From: Parasphingorhabdus halotolerans
GTDB lineage: Bacteria > Pseudomonadota > Alphaproteobacteria > Sphingomonadales > Sphingomonadaceae
Direction of reading: 5' to 3'
Assembly: GCF_012516475.1 (NCBI RefSeq)
Contig: NZ_CP051217.1
Coordinates: forward strand, 1,922,001 to 1,986,000
DNA: 64,000 nucleotides
The translations under genes and the position numbers were made by a program. Of this stretch, positions 23,466 through 33,206 are shown in pieces (position 1 is the stretch's first letter; the number at the start of each line of letters is the position of its first letter). The notes below the pieces were generated by a model. The model was not told the DNA's origin. It was given only the letters and a program-made list of their open reading frames with translations, and did no database searches.

Positions 23466-25745
23466 ATGACAGAAGAACAAACTCCTGACACCCCGAATGA
23501 CGCCACTAATGATGTCGAAACAAAACCCGAGAAGAAAAAGGGCAAATGGACCCGGCGGGCGTTCATTGGCGCAGGCGTTGTCGCGGGCGGCGCGCTCGTT
23601 GTTGGTATCGCCGTTCGGCCCGGCAACCCAACCGGCAAGCTCAAGCCCTTTGTTGCCAATGGCGAGGATGAAAACCTGATAAATGCCTGGGTCAAAGTGG
23701 GCGCGGACAATGTCGTGACCGCTATTGTTCCGCATGCTGAAATGGGTCAGGGCGCCCATAGCGTTCTCGCGCAAATGCTGGCCGATGAAATGGACGCGGA
23801 TTGGAACAAGCTCGAAATTCTCGAAGCGCCTGGCATAGCCAGTTACGCAGGCGCGGATATTGGACGCGAATTTCTGGCACCCACGCTTGAAGTCCCCAAT
23901 CTTCTGGAGCCGACCGTTCAAGGGACCTTCCTCAAGCTTGCCGACATGATGTCGATAAGCTTTACCGGTGGCAGCTTTTCCATTCGCGGCGTTGGTAATC
24001 GCAGCCTGCGGATGGCCGGCGCAGCCGCAAAACAAATGCTGATTGCCGCCGCCGCCCAAAAATGGGGCGTGGAAGCGGGCCAAATCACTGCTGCCAAGAG
24101 CATGCTGACCCACAAGGCATCAGGCAAGTCGGCGACCTATGGTGAATTTGCCGCAGCGGCAGCCGAGCAAAGCCTGCCGGTCAAACCAAAGCGCAAGAAA
24201 GTCAGCGAATATGTGCTGATGGGCAAGCCCATTCCGCGCAAGGATATTCCATCCAAGGTCAACGGCACAGCCGGATTTGGTATTGATGTAGAGGTCGAAG
24301 GCATGAAATATGCCGCCGTCAAAGCGCCGCCAGTGATTGGAGCAAAGGTCGAGAAAATCAATGCCGATGCTGCCAAAGCCATGCCCGGCGTGCTGCAGAT
24401 TTTGAACATGGGCGATTTTGTCGCTGTGGTGGCCGATGGTTATTGGCAGGCACAGCAAGCGCTCAATACTGTCGAAACAACGTATTCCAAAGCGGACGGA
24501 CAGGGGCTTGATCAAGATGCGGTTTTCGCGCGCTATGCCAAAGCTCTGGATGAAGCCGGTAGCGATGGCGGCGATGTGGAAACCGATGAAGGCGATGCCA
24601 TCGCGACATTTGGCAGTGCGGCTAAAACGGTCAAAGCCGAATATAAAGTGCCGTTTCTCGCCCATGCTACGATGGAGCCGATGAACTGTACAGCCCGGGT
24701 TGAAGGTGACACATGCGAGCTATGGCTGGGAACCCAAAACCCGCTCGGCGCGCGCCGTGATGTTGCCAAGGCACTGGGTATTAGCGACGATAATGTATCA
24801 GTGCAAAATGCCTATCTCGGCGGCGGATTTGGACGACGCGGCAATAGCGATATCCCGGTTATGGCGGCGCGCATTGCCAAGGCCGCTGGCTATCCGGTCA
24901 AAATGATCTGGTCCCGCGAAGAAGACACAGCGCAGGATCATTACCGTCCTTCCGCGACCAGCCGGTTTGAAGCCGGACTGGATGAATCGGGAAAACTCGT
25001 CAGCTGGAATAATATCCATGTTCATCTGTTCGACCCGCAAGAAGCACCAACGGTGCCGCATTATGCGGTCCCCAACCACCTGATCCGCAAGGTCGATGTG
25101 CCCATGCACTTGCGCTTTGGACCATGGCGCTCGGTCGATCACAGTCAGCAGTCGTGGTTTATCGAGAGCTTCGTTGATGAGGTCGCGCAAGCAGCGGGCA
25201 AAGATCCGCTGGCGCTGCGCCGGGAATTGCTGGTAAAAGCACCACGCCATCTGGCTGTCCTGAACAAGGCGGCGGAAATGGCCAATTGGGATAGCAAATT
25301 GCCAGAAGGCCATGGCCGCGGCATTGCTCTGGTTCCATCCTTCGGTTCCATCGTGGCGCAAGTTGCCGAGGTGGATATGACCGGAAAAAAACCGCGCGTA
25401 ACCAAAGTCTATTGCTGTGCGGATGTCGGCTTTGCGATGAACCCGGACGGCGTTGCCGCGCAGATGGAAAGCGCCATAGTCTATGGCCTGACCGCCGCGC
25501 TTTACGGCGAAATCTCGATCAAGGACGGCGCTGTGCAGCAGAGCAATTTCCATGATTACCAGATGCTCCGGATAAACGAAATGCCGGACGTGGAGGTCGC
25601 GCTGATCAACGGCGATCATGAACGCATAGGCGGCGCGGGCGAACCCGGGTTGCCACCGATAGCTCCGGCTGTCACCAATGCGATTTTCGCAGCTACTGGC
25701 ACCCGCATTCGCGAACTGCCTATCGCCAAACATAAATTCGCCTGA
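23466..25745 (+). CDS. iorB: Molybdopterin-binding subunit of molybdenum hydroxylase (IorB-like)
   Basis: 759-residue catalytic subunit. After an acidic N-terminus comes [22 protein letters not shown] (residues about 28-50), a twin-arginine-like signal, suggesting export of the folded enzyme or anchoring in the membrane. Two copies of the Mo-binding module follow, with [21 protein letters not shown] (about 90), LGGGFGRRG (about 455), [13 protein letters not shown] and the C-terminal [15 protein letters not shown] containing the catalytic Glu. SD GGAGG lies before the ATG. With IorA it forms an aldehyde- or N-heterocycle-oxidising hydroxylase; the downstream cytochrome c gene suggests the electron acceptor, and mocA the cytosine form of the cofactor. 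Confidence 0.92.
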   Translation: MTEEQTPDTPNDATNDVETKPEKKKGKWTRRAFIGAGVVAGGALVVGIAVRPGNPTGKLKPFVANGEDENLINAWVKVGADNVVTAIVPHAEMGQGAHSVLAQMLADEMDADWNKLEILEAPGIASYAGADIGREFLAPTLEVPNLLEPTVQGTFLKLADMMSISFTGGSFSIRGVGNRSLRMAGAAAKQMLIAAAAQKWGVEAGQITAAKSMLTHKASGKSATYGEFAAAAAEQSLPVKPKRKKVSEYVLMGKPIPRKDIPSKVNGTAGFGIDVEVEGMKYAAVKAPPVIGAKVEKINADAAKAMPGVLQILNMGDFVAVVADGYWQAQQALNTVETTYSKADGQGLDQDAVFARYAKALDEAGSDGGDVETDEGDAIATFGSAAKTVKAEYKVPFLAHATMEPMNCTARVEGDTCELWLGTQNPLGARRDVAKALGISDDNVSVQNAYLGGGFGRRGNSDIPVMAARIAKAAGYPVKMIWSREEDTAQDHYRPSATSRFEAGLDESGKLVSWNNIHVHLFDPQEAPTVPHYAVPNHLIRKVDVPMHLRFGPWRSVDHSQQSWFIESFVDEVAQAAGKDPLALRRELLVKAPRHLAVLNKAAEMANWDSKLPEGHGRGIALVPSFGSIVAQVAEVDMTGKKPRVTKVYCCADVGFAMNPDGVAAQMESAIVYGLTAALYGEISIKDGAVQQSNFHDYQMLRINEMPDVEVALINGDHERIGGAGEPGLPPIAPAVTNAIFAATGTRIRELPIAKHKFA

Positions 25746-25766
25746 GCGACGGAAATGGAAATAGTG

Positions 25767-26231
25767 ATGAAGACGATTTTTCGGTTAGCGACTCTTGGGC
25801 TGGTATCGGCTTTGGCAGCCTGTGGTTCGGACGCAGCCCCCGGGCCAACCGAGCAAATCATTGTCCGGGAACCCGGCGAGACCCCTGCGGTTACGCTCAC
25901 CAAAGCCCCGGAAAACATCAGCTTGGCGGCCGCCGGGGAAGCCGCATTTGCGGTTTGCAGCGCCTGTCACTCGGTCGAAAAAGGCGCACCGGCCGGACCG
26001 GGGCCCAATCTCCACGGCGTAGTCGGCCGCGCAGCCGGAGCGGCAGAGGGTTTTGCCTATTCTGAAGCGCTCAAGACATCCGGGATTAGCTGGAGCGAAG
26101 CAGAGCTTGATGCCTATCTTGCCAATCCTGTGGCGAAAGTGCCGGGCACGACAATGGTCGCCGGTGCGCTGGAAGATGCTGAACAGCGCAAGGCGGTTAT
26201 CGCTTATCTCAAGGATGCATCCTCAAGTTGA
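25767..26231 (+). CDS. Class I c-type cytochrome, lipoprotein-like
   Basis: 154 residues. [20 protein letters not shown] is a lipoprotein signal with lipobox LAAC, so the protein is probably lipid-anchored in the periplasm. A single heme site CSACH (about residue 70) is followed by [13 protein letters not shown] and the axial-Met region VPGTTMVAG, the layout of small mitochondrial-type cytochrome c. An ATG 12 bases upstream (25755) is an alternative start. Placed between iorB and mocA, it probably accepts electrons from the molybdenum hydroxylase and passes them to the respiratory chain. Confidence 0.9.
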   Translation: MKTIFRLATLGLVSALAACGSDAAPGPTEQIIVREPGETPAVTLTKAPENISLAAAGEAAFAVCSACHSVEKGAPAGPGPNLHGVVGRAAGAAEGFAYSEALKTSGISWSEAELDAYLANPVAKVPGTTMVAGALEDAEQRKAVIAYLKDASSS

Positions 26232-26827
26232 GCGAAGGCGCAAGCAGCGGGATGATGCTGGCGATATTGGCCGCTGGCAGTTCCCGGCGTTTTGGCAAGC
26301 AGGATAAATTGACCGCTTTGTTGCACGGCAAAATGCTCGGGCTTCACGCCGCCGAAGCGCTGGCGAAAAGCCCGTTTGATCACCGCGCTGTTATTGCATC
26401 ATCCAGAGACCACCCTTGCGCGCAGGATTGGCGGCAGCTTGGTTATGATGTCGTCGTTAATAGGGAAGCGGCGGATGGCCAATCGAGATCTGTAAATTTG
26501 GCAGCCCAGACAGCGGTTGATCGCGGTGCAAGGGGATTGTGCATTTGCCTCGCGGACATGCCCTTCGTCACCGCTGCCGAGATTGAAAAACTGGCCGCCA
26601 TGTTTGAAGGAAAAAACGCCACGGAACCGGTGGCATCATCAGCCCGCGACAAAATCTCTCCGCCCGCGATTTTTCCAGCAAGCAGCCTGAATATGCTTAC
26701 GGAAATCAGCGGCGATCAAGGTGCCCGTCAAATGTTGGAGAAAGCTACGCTGGTTCAGGCACCCGCTGCTCTCTTACAAGACATCGACACACCGGAAATG
26801 CTGAATAAGCTTAATATTATTCAATAA
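26228..26827 (+). CDS. mocA: Molybdenum cofactor cytidylyltransferase-like (MocA/MobA family)
   Basis: 199-residue nucleotidyltransferase with the signature LAAGSSRRFGKQDKLTALL (residues about 13-31), VVNREAADGQSRSVNLAAQ, and CLADMPFVTAAEIEKL, the metal-binding LADMP motif. It attaches CMP (MocA) or GMP (MobA) to molybdopterin; because xanthine-oxidase-family enzymes use the cytosine dinucleotide, MocA is the better guess. Start is TTG at 26228 overlapping the cytochrome stop (TTGA), marking it as last gene of the ior operon. Codon use matches its neighbours. Confidence 0.85.
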   Translation: MSEGASSGMMLAILAAGSSRRFGKQDKLTALLHGKMLGLHAAEALAKSPFDHRAVIASSRDHPCAQDWRQLGYDVVVNREAADGQSRSVNLAAQTAVDRGARGLCICLADMPFVTAAEIEKLAAMFEGKNATEPVASSARDKISPPAIFPASSLNMLTEISGDQGARQMLEKATLVQAPAALLQDIDTPEMLNKLNIIQ

Positions 26828-26845
26828 TTTTATGTGGTTAGTAGC

Positions 26846-27616
26846 CTAGAATAATTCCGAGGCATCAAAGACAAAAACATCGGATCGAGCCTCCATCTCT
26901 TCCATGATCTTATATTTATGCCAAGCCCCAAACAGGATCAGAACCCGCTTTCCATGCCCGGTTATCGCGTCCAGCTTCCCGGTCATTAGCGCAATATGGC
27001 TGGCATTCACATTCGCCCAACCGCCTGCGCCAAGGTCATCGCCGAATAGATTTTCGTCCGTTTCCTGCCGTGCTTTAACGGCCTGATCATAAGCAGCACT
27101 ATGGATGAACGCAGGATCGTCGGATCGGCCGGAAACGCTTTCGTTATAATCCTTGATCGCGGCTTGAAATGCCTGCCAATCTGCCGCCCGCTTCGGGTCT
27201 TGTTCGATGCGTGCCATGGCCGCCTTGCGCGCGTCCGCCGTCTGCTGAGACCATGCCGCAACGGGCACCATTTCAAAGCCCATCTCCGCCCGAAGCGGGA
27301 ATACGACATCGACAAGCTCGGGGAAATCATCCGCGCGACTCTCCCGCACTTCGCCGAACTTCTGGTAATTTGAAGAAGCCGTGGCAAAGCGGTCCGGCGG
27401 TAATTCGACCATCACAATATCAGGATTGAAGCGCTTGATGGCGGTCCTCAATATATCCAGCGAGTAGGTCTTGCTCCGCTTATGCTGCGCGTGAATCGCT
27501 CCGACCACCGCGACAATCGTCGTTCCTTCGGGAATATCGGGTTCCGCTTCAACCGAACAACTTGCCAGCGCCGCAAACCAGATGACGAACAGGTAACGCA
27601 GCACCTGATGCGCCAC
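26846..27616 (-). CDS. Lipoprotein with TIKI/ChaN/TraB-like fold (DUF5694-type)
   Basis: 256 residues; signal LRYLFVIWFAALASCSVEAEP with lipobox LASC. The mature part has VVGAIHAQHKRSKTYSLDIL (residues about 37-56), DIVMVELPPDRF with a conserved Glu, a helical middle, and VLILFGAWHKYKIMEEM near the C-terminus. The paired G-x-x-H motifs plus the E-L strand are the marks of the TIKI/TraB/ChaN superfamily, some of which are metalloproteases; activity here is unproven. GTG start at 27616 shares a base with the stop of the HMG-CoA lyase gene (TAGTG), so the two are probably coupled. Role unknown. Confidence 0.65.
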   Translation of the reverse strand: MAHQVLRYLFVIWFAALASCSVEAEPDIPEGTTIVAVVGAIHAQHKRSKTYSLDILRTAIKRFNPDIVMVELPPDRFATASSNYQKFGEVRESRADDFPELVDVVFPLRAEMGFEMVPVAAWSQQTADARKAAMARIEQDPKRAADWQAFQAAIKDYNESVSGRSDDPAFIHSAAYDQAVKARQETDENLFGDDLGAGGWANVNASHIALMTGKLDAITGHGKRVLILFGAWHKYKIMEEMEARSDVFVFDASELF

Positions 27617-28533
27617 TAACCCGCGTCCGCTCGTGCCACCAGCGACGGCAAGGCCCGGCCCATCACACTCTCGAAATATTTGTTCACCGCTATGGTCTTT
27701 TCCAGATCAACACCGTGTTTCACACCGGAGCGGTTGAGCAGATTGATCAGATCTTCGGTCGCGATATTGCCGGTGGCATTGGGTGCAAAAGGACAGCCGC
27801 CGAGCCCGCCGACGCTGGAATCAAGTGTATTGACGCCCGCTTCTACCGCAGCCCAGGCGTTCGCAATGCCGGTATTGCGGGTATCATGAAAATGCGCCCG
27901 CATCCCGATATGATCCGGCAGCAGCTCCCGCAATTGGCCGAAAAGGTCGGACACTTGCGCCGGAACGCCAACCCCGATGGTATCAGCCAACGCGATTTCC
28001 AGCGGTTCCTCCTCCGCCATTTCAGACGCAATGCGCATCACGGTCTCCGGCAACACCGTGCCTTCAAACGGACAACCAAAGGCCGCTGAAATCGTGACTT
28101 GCGCTTTCAAGCCTTCGCCCTTGGCAAAGCGGATCATCTCACGGTTTTCGCGGATGCCTTCTTCTATGGTCTGGCCCTGATTTTTTTGCCCGAACGTATC
28201 GCTGGCAACAACCACACAGCCCGCCTCGTCAATGCCGCGTTTGCCGCCTTCCTTGGTCGCCAACCCGCGCAAGACGCCGCGCTTGTTCAGGCACAGCCCG
28301 ATATAGGAAACATCGTCGCGATCGGGCAGTCCGGCGATTACATCCTCGGCGTCCGCCATTTGCGGAACCCGCACTGGATGCACAAAGCTCGCCACTTCCA
28401 GCCGCCGCACCCCAGCATCAATCATCCGCTCAATCATTTGCAGCTTATCCGCAGTGCTGATGATATCCGGCTCGTTCTGCAGCCCGTCACGCGGGCCAAC
28501 TTCGACTATCGAAATGCTTTTATCCTGGGTCAT
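27616..28533 (-). CDS. Hydroxymethylglutaryl-CoA lyase family protein
   Basis: 305-residue TIM-barrel lyase: IVEVGPRDGLQNEPDIIS with the catalytic Arg (residues about 9-26), EVASFVHP, ALADTIGVGVPAQV, AHFHDTRNTG with the metal-binding HxH (about 213) and VGGLGGCPFAPNATGN with the catalytic Cys (about 240-256). It cleaves HMG-CoA to acetyl-CoA and acetoacetate in leucine breakdown, or a related 3-hydroxyacyl-CoA. Length is normal. Start ATG at 28533. It is followed by the TIKI-like lipoprotein with a one-base overlap. It is an intact paralogue of the remnant at 5046-5371 and may now do that gene's work. Confidence 0.9.
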   Translation of the reverse strand: MTQDKSISIVEVGPRDGLQNEPDIISTADKLQMIERMIDAGVRRLEVASFVHPVRVPQMADAEDVIAGLPDRDDVSYIGLCLNKRGVLRGLATKEGGKRGIDEAGCVVVASDTFGQKNQGQTIEEGIRENREMIRFAKGEGLKAQVTISAAFGCPFEGTVLPETVMRIASEMAEEEPLEIALADTIGVGVPAQVSDLFGQLRELLPDHIGMRAHFHDTRNTGIANAWAAVEAGVNTLDSSVGGLGGCPFAPNATGNIATEDLINLLNRSGVKHGVDLEKTIAVNKYFESVMGRALPSLVARADAG

Positions 28534-28601
28534 GCGGGGACCATATCACAAATGGCCCGCGCATGACTACTTGAGAAAACACACTTCGGCTGGCGGACAA
28601 A

Positions 28602-31600
28602 TTACCCCGCTGTTACCGCAATCACATTATCATCGCTGTTGCGGTCGATATATTTGTTATACGGGTCGACACCGACATATTCCGGTTTCTTTTTCGAGAT
28701 GACTTTTATGACCTGCTTGCCCGATTTAAGCGGCTTGCGCGCCATGCTGATCACGTCGTTCTTGCCAAAGGCTCCTATTCCCGGTTTGGCGGTGAACAGG
28801 CCAATTTCGATATTGTCCGCGAGACTGGCCTTGGTTTCCTTGCCCTCACCGTCAGCATAATATTTGTCAGCCTTAACCGTGAGCGTGGTCTCGAATTTGC
28901 CGTCCGCCAGTTTGCGAACCGTCGCGGTATCGACCTTCATGTCATAGACCGTAATTTTCTCCAGCAGATCGACAACCAGCTGCCGCTCGGCATCATTGCG
29001 AGCGAGAGATTTAAAACCATTCACCAGATCGATCGAACTGGCATAAGGCTGGCTTTTGAAACGATATTTGTCGAGCAAATTGGCGAGCATGGCATTCACG
29101 CGGTTCTCGCCAAGCCGGTCCTGCAGCAGATACATCACCACGGACCCTTTCCGGTAGTGGATATAGCCTTGATCCTCGACGCGATTGAGCGGCAATTCTT
29201 CGACCGCCTCACTGCCTCGCGCGTTAAGATAGTTATCCAGCTCATACTTCAGAAAGCGCCGGATTTTATCTTCGCCATAAAGCTCTTTCATCACCATTAG
29301 CGCAGAATATTGCGCCATTGTTTCAACCAGCAAAGTGCCGCCCTGCTGATACGCACTGATCAACTGATGGGCCCAATATTGATGTCCAATTTCATGGGCT
29401 GTTACATAGGTGACATAATCGATATTTTCCGGATCAGAGATGTTTGCCAGAAACCCGATACGTTCCGAATAAGGCACGGTACCGGCAAAAGCCTGCGCAA
29501 AACTCTCATAGCCGGGAAACTCCAGAATCCGGGCGTAATCAAATTGATATGGTCCGAAATTTTTCTTGTAATAGGCGAGCGACTTCTCGGTCGCATCGAC
29601 CATAGTCTTGATGTTGTAATCATGATCGGGATGGTAATAGACCGAAATATCAACCCCATCCACGCTGCGTTGTTCGACCGCATATCTCGCGGACTGAACC
29701 GAGAAGAAGGCCAGTATCGGGTTGGTCGAAACGAAACGCGCAATCCGCCGATCCCCTTTTACCTCGTCGGAGACCTTGCTGCCCGGCGCTATCGGCGTCT
29801 GGTCCTTGGCTGTGCTGACCGTGATGTCAGACATTACCCAGTCGACATTGTTCACATAGTTTTTTTCGCGCGCGCCTTTATCTTCCAGCTTTGGCAGGCG
29901 GAGCTCCGCAGGCAGGCCATATTTGCGGCGTTTGGCCCGATCAGACAACAGTCCGTTGCGGTTCATTCCGAACGTCGGCATGAATTCCGTATTGTTCAGG
30001 AATGTGCCGTTTTGCAAAAGCCGTATTTCATTGCCGCTGGCTTTAAATCCTACGCGTTCGCGAGACGTTTCGAAACCCAATGTCCGCGTTTCTCCAATGG
30101 CCATGGGTTCATTAAGCCGATAGATGCGATATTGCATTTCCTCATCGAACATTTCGAGTTTTGAAGCCGGAATATCGAGGGCATCAATTTTCGTATTTTG
30201 ATCGGTAAAAGTGACATGCAACGCTTCCACCGGAGCGCCCGTATCATTTACAATCCTGATCGTCCCGACGACATTCATTCTCTGCTGCTCCGGATAAAGG
30301 CCGATGTTCATTTTGACATCAGTGACAGACGGCTGCTTCACGGACTCATATTTGAGATATTTATTCTCATAATCGGCGCTTAGTTTGTCGGTATCATCCA
30401 GCGTCAGATACCGGTTCTGCACATTCATGGCATTGTAAATGTAAATACCGGTGCCCAGTGCCACTGCTGCCGCGACCGCAATCAAGGCGCCAGCCGGACT
30501 GATCAACCGCCGGGGCAGTTGCCTGATCCTTGGCATCAGACTGGTTTCCGTGCCGCGCCGCCAAATCAGATGAGCGAGCGCTGCTAACATGACTGCAAAT
30601 GCGCCCCAATAGAGCCGCAGCCACCATGCTCCAGACGCTCCCACCATATCGCCATTCATATCCGACAGCGGCACCGGAATACCTTTGTTGAAAAGATAGA
30701 GTGGGTGGTTCCAGCCGATGATGTTGAAGGTGATCGTCGCCACCATGTAGAGAACCATGATCCCCCAGCCGATATATTTATTCGGGCTAAGCGCCTGAAC
30801 GAACACCGACAATATGGCGAGAGTTACCATCTCGACCGTACCCGGCAAAATATACCAGCTCCAATATTTCCCAAGCTCAAAATCGGTATAGCCCTTTGAC
30901 AGCTGGATCAGCATGGCCGCCACAACAGAAATCATCAATGCTGTGAAAAGTACTCCGACCACTGCCAAGGTTTTGGGCACCATGAACGCCCAGTTAGGTA
31001 TCGGCGTTGAATCAATAATCTCGTGCATCTTGCGATCGCGATCCCGCCACACCAGCTCGCCGCCATAGAAGATTGCGATGATCAGCGGGAAGATTGTGAA
31101 GCTGCCTTCCAATATGCCGATAACATAGAATGTCCGGGGGTAAGCCGGCGTTCCATAAAGCTCGGTGAAGAAGAACAAGGCTGCGACAGAATTAAATAGT
31201 CCGATCAGCACGAGAATGAAAAAAGCCGGGCTTTTAAACACTTGCGTCATTTCAAAACGAGTGCGGGTTAGCAATCGCGACCAGGCGGCTCCGGCGGGAT
31301 TAGACTGCGGCAGCGCTGCGACAAGGACCGGCTCTTCTTTTGCCAGCGCAGCCATTTTTTCCTGCTGCTTTCTGATTTGTCGCTTTGAAATCCCGGCATC
31401 GGCAAAACTGAACCGCGAATAGGCAAAGGCCAGTGCTGCAATCGAAACAGCAAGCCAGATCAAACGGTTGACCAGCAGCACGCCGTCAAACGGTGCCATC
31501 ATGCTGTTGCTTTCCGCTGCCGTCCAATAGCGTGTCAAATATTCATAAGCCCCGCCGCCAAAGGGTTCGGCATAAGCGCTAAAAAGCATGAGTTCAGGAT

Positions 31601-32192
31601 CAAACTCAGTAGCAGCGCTGAACGCGAGATATAGCACCAGAAACACCACTACGCCCATATAACTATACATCATCGAGCGGGTGATCGTTGCGACCGCAAA
31701 AAACAGGCAGGATGTGAGGAATATGCCGGGCAGTGCGAGCAGGAAATAGGCGTAAAGAAAATGACTGAGCCGGTTTGGTCCGAGTGTTTCCGGGTCCATC
31801 CACGGCATATAAGAACCAAGCCAGATCGCAAATGGAACGGTCAGAAAGGCGATGGCAGAAATACCAAATGCTCCGGTGAAGCGGCCAATCAGATAGTCAA
31901 ACTTGCTGACCCGGGTCGATCGCACCATCGGGCCAAAGCCGCTTTCATCATCCCGCACAATGACATTGGCGACAAATGCGGTCGTCACAAACATGAAGAA
32001 TATCGTCAGGATTATGGTGGTTTCCGCCAGTGCCGCCGGACTATTGGCGTTGACATTGCCGCCATCACCGATACTTAGATTTTCCGATGTGGCGGCGCCG
32101 AAAGTCAGCAGGAAGAACAGGATCGCAACAACCCAGAATACCGGATTTCTAAACTGATAGCGCAGTTCAAACGCAGCGATTTTACCGAACAT
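28602..32192 (-). CDS. ABC transporter permease fused to M1 metallopeptidase
   Basis: 1196 residues. The N-terminal half (about 1-590) holds two ABC-2-type permease sets of six membrane segments (FELRYQFRNPVFWVVAILFF; VFKSPAFFILVLIGLFNSVA). After the last segment (about 565-590) comes a long periplasmic region: an M1 N-terminal beta domain and a gluzincin catalytic domain with HEIGHQYWAH at about residue 930 and LLVETMAQYSALMVMKE carrying the third zinc ligand about 20 residues later. Start ATG at 32192 follows AAGGGAG; the ATPase gene is 12 bases upstream. So an exporter and an aminopeptidase are one polypeptide. Fusions of this kind are known in Bacteroidetes and proteobacteria; substrate and purpose are unknown, and peptide processing coupled to export is plausible. 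Confidence 0.9.
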   Translation of the reverse strand: MFGKIAAFELRYQFRNPVFWVVAILFFLLTFGAATSENLSIGDGGNVNANSPAALAETTIILTIFFMFVTTAFVANVIVRDDESGFGPMVRSTRVSKFDYLIGRFTGAFGISAIAFLTVPFAIWLGSYMPWMDPETLGPNRLSHFLYAYFLLALPGIFLTSCLFFAVATITRSMMYSYMGVVVFLVLYLAFSAATEFDPELMLFSAYAEPFGGGAYEYLTRYWTAAESNSMMAPFDGVLLVNRLIWLAVSIAALAFAYSRFSFADAGISKRQIRKQQEKMAALAKEEPVLVAALPQSNPAGAAWSRLLTRTRFEMTQVFKSPAFFILVLIGLFNSVAALFFFTELYGTPAYPRTFYVIGILEGSFTIFPLIIAIFYGGELVWRDRDRKMHEIIDSTPIPNWAFMVPKTLAVVGVLFTALMISVVAAMLIQLSKGYTDFELGKYWSWYILPGTVEMVTLAILSVFVQALSPNKYIGWGIMVLYMVATITFNIIGWNHPLYLFNKGIPVPLSDMNGDMVGASGAWWLRLYWGAFAVMLAALAHLIWRRGTETSLMPRIRQLPRRLISPAGALIAVAAAVALGTGIYIYNAMNVQNRYLTLDDTDKLSADYENKYLKYESVKQPSVTDVKMNIGLYPEQQRMNVVGTIRIVNDTGAPVEALHVTFTDQNTKIDALDIPASKLEMFDEEMQYRIYRLNEPMAIGETRTLGFETSRERVGFKASGNEIRLLQNGTFLNNTEFMPTFGMNRNGLLSDRAKRRKYGLPAELRLPKLEDKGAREKNYVNNVDWVMSDITVSTAKDQTPIAPGSKVSDEVKGDRRIARFVSTNPILAFFSVQSARYAVEQRSVDGVDISVYYHPDHDYNIKTMVDATEKSLAYYKKNFGPYQFDYARILEFPGYESFAQAFAGTVPYSERIGFLANISDPENIDYVTYVTAHEIGHQYWAHQLISAYQQGGTLLVETMAQYSALMVMKELYGEDKIRRFLKYELDNYLNARGSEAVEELPLNRVEDQGYIHYRKGSVVMYLLQDRLGENRVNAMLANLLDKYRFKSQPYASSIDLVNGFKSLARNDAERQLVVDLLEKITVYDMKVDTATVRKLADGKFETTLTVKADKYYADGEGKETKASLADNIEIGLFTAKPGIGAFGKNDVISMARKPLKSGKQVIKVISKKKPEYVGVDPYNKYIDRNSDDNVIAVTAG

Positions 32193-32204
32193 CGTTAAGC
32201 TCCC

Positions 32205-33104
32205 TTACGCTGCTGCAGTTTCAGCAGATGCGGAACGGCGAGTGGCGGCGAGTGTGGAGAAATAGACATCTTCCAGACCGCCATTGACGGGCGCAAAGCC
32301 GTCATTCGGATTATCTCCCGAGAGCACGTGAATGATTGTCGCTCCAGCAAAAAGCCGCGTCGAGATAACATCATATTTGGCGCGGTAAGCATCCAGTTCT
32401 TCGCGCTTGATCGTCTTGGACCAGATTGTATTTTTGGTATTCTCGATCAACTCCAGCGGTGCGCCCTCAAGCTGTATCCGCCCTTCTGCGATTACTGCCA
32501 TTTTGGGGCAGAGATCAGACACATCTTCGACGATATGAGTGGACAGGATAATCACCACATTCTCGCCGATTTCAGCCAGCAGATTAAGGAACCTGTTGCG
32601 TTCTTCGGGATCAAGACCCGCCGTCGGCTCATCGACTATGATCAATTCCGGATTACCAATCAGCGCCTGCGCAATACCAAAACGTTGCCGCATGCCACCG
32701 GAGAAACCGGCAATGGCTTTCTTGCGGACATCCCAGAGGTTGGTTTGATTGAGCAAAGTCTCGACCGTCGCCTTGCGGTCTGCTTTGGATGCGATGCCTT
32801 TCAGCACCGCCATATGGTCGAGCATGTCATAGGCCGAAACGCGCGGATAAACGCCAAAATCCTGAGGCAAATAACCAAGCTGTTCGCGCAAGGTTTCCGG
32901 GTCTTTCAATATATCAATATCGCCGAACTGGATGCTGCCCTGTGTCGGCGTTTGCAGCGTTGCGACGGTGCGCATCAATGTAGATTTGCCCGCGCCATTG
33001 GGGCCGAGCAGACCGAACATGCCCTTGGGAATGGAGAGCGTCACATCATCCAGTGCCTTGGTGCCATTGGGATAAATATGGGTGACATTCTTGAGATCTA
33101 GCAT
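32205..33104 (-). CDS. ABC transporter ATP-binding protein
   Basis: 299-residue ATPase. Walker A is GLLGPNGAGKSTLMR (residues about 30-45), Q-loop YLPQDFGVYP, signature FSGGMRQRFGIAQAL (about 130), Walker B LIIVDEPTAGLDP and switch His ILSTHIVED. The start at 33104 has GGAG at 8 bases; a GTG 15 bases upstream also exists. The C-terminal ~90 residues (VISTRLFAGATIIHVLSGD) form an accessory domain as in drug- and antibiotic-export ATPases. It is the first gene of a two-gene operon with the permease-peptidase fusion and lies behind an operator-like dyad. Confidence 0.92.
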   Translation of the reverse strand: MLDLKNVTHIYPNGTKALDDVTLSIPKGMFGLLGPNGAGKSTLMRTVATLQTPTQGSIQFGDIDILKDPETLREQLGYLPQDFGVYPRVSAYDMLDHMAVLKGIASKADRKATVETLLNQTNLWDVRKKAIAGFSGGMRQRFGIAQALIGNPELIIVDEPTAGLDPEERNRFLNLLAEIGENVVIILSTHIVEDVSDLCPKMAVIAEGRIQLEGAPLELIENTKNTIWSKTIKREELDAYRAKYDVISTRLFAGATIIHVLSGDNPNDGFAPVNGGLEDVYFSTLAATRRSASAETAAA

Positions 33105-33140
33105 CGGGTCGCGCTCCACTATTGGTTTGACAATATCGGT

Positions 33141-33184
33141 GTGTAGTATCGATATAATACACTAGGCGCAATAGACTAAATCAA
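33141..33184 (-). promoter_or_regulatory. Promoter with overlapping dyad for ABC/M1 operon
   Basis: On the minus strand TTGATT (33184-33179) and TGTATT (33161-33156, spacer 17; TATTAT overlaps it) form a promoter about 50 bases before the ATPase start. GTGTATTATATCGATACTACAC (33162-33141, spaced GTGTA...TACAC, 16 of 22 positions symmetric around TATCGATA) covers the -10 and the start-point region, as expected for repression by a GntR-, PadR- or TetR-type protein. No such gene is adjacent. Confidence 0.5.
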
Positions 33185-33206
33185 CAAGGTCGGAAATAAA
33201 GCGGAA

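Noticed and set aside
24798..25733. Long minus-strand open frame opposite iorB
   Set aside because: It mirrors the codon periodicity of iorB, has no recognisable domain and no SD.
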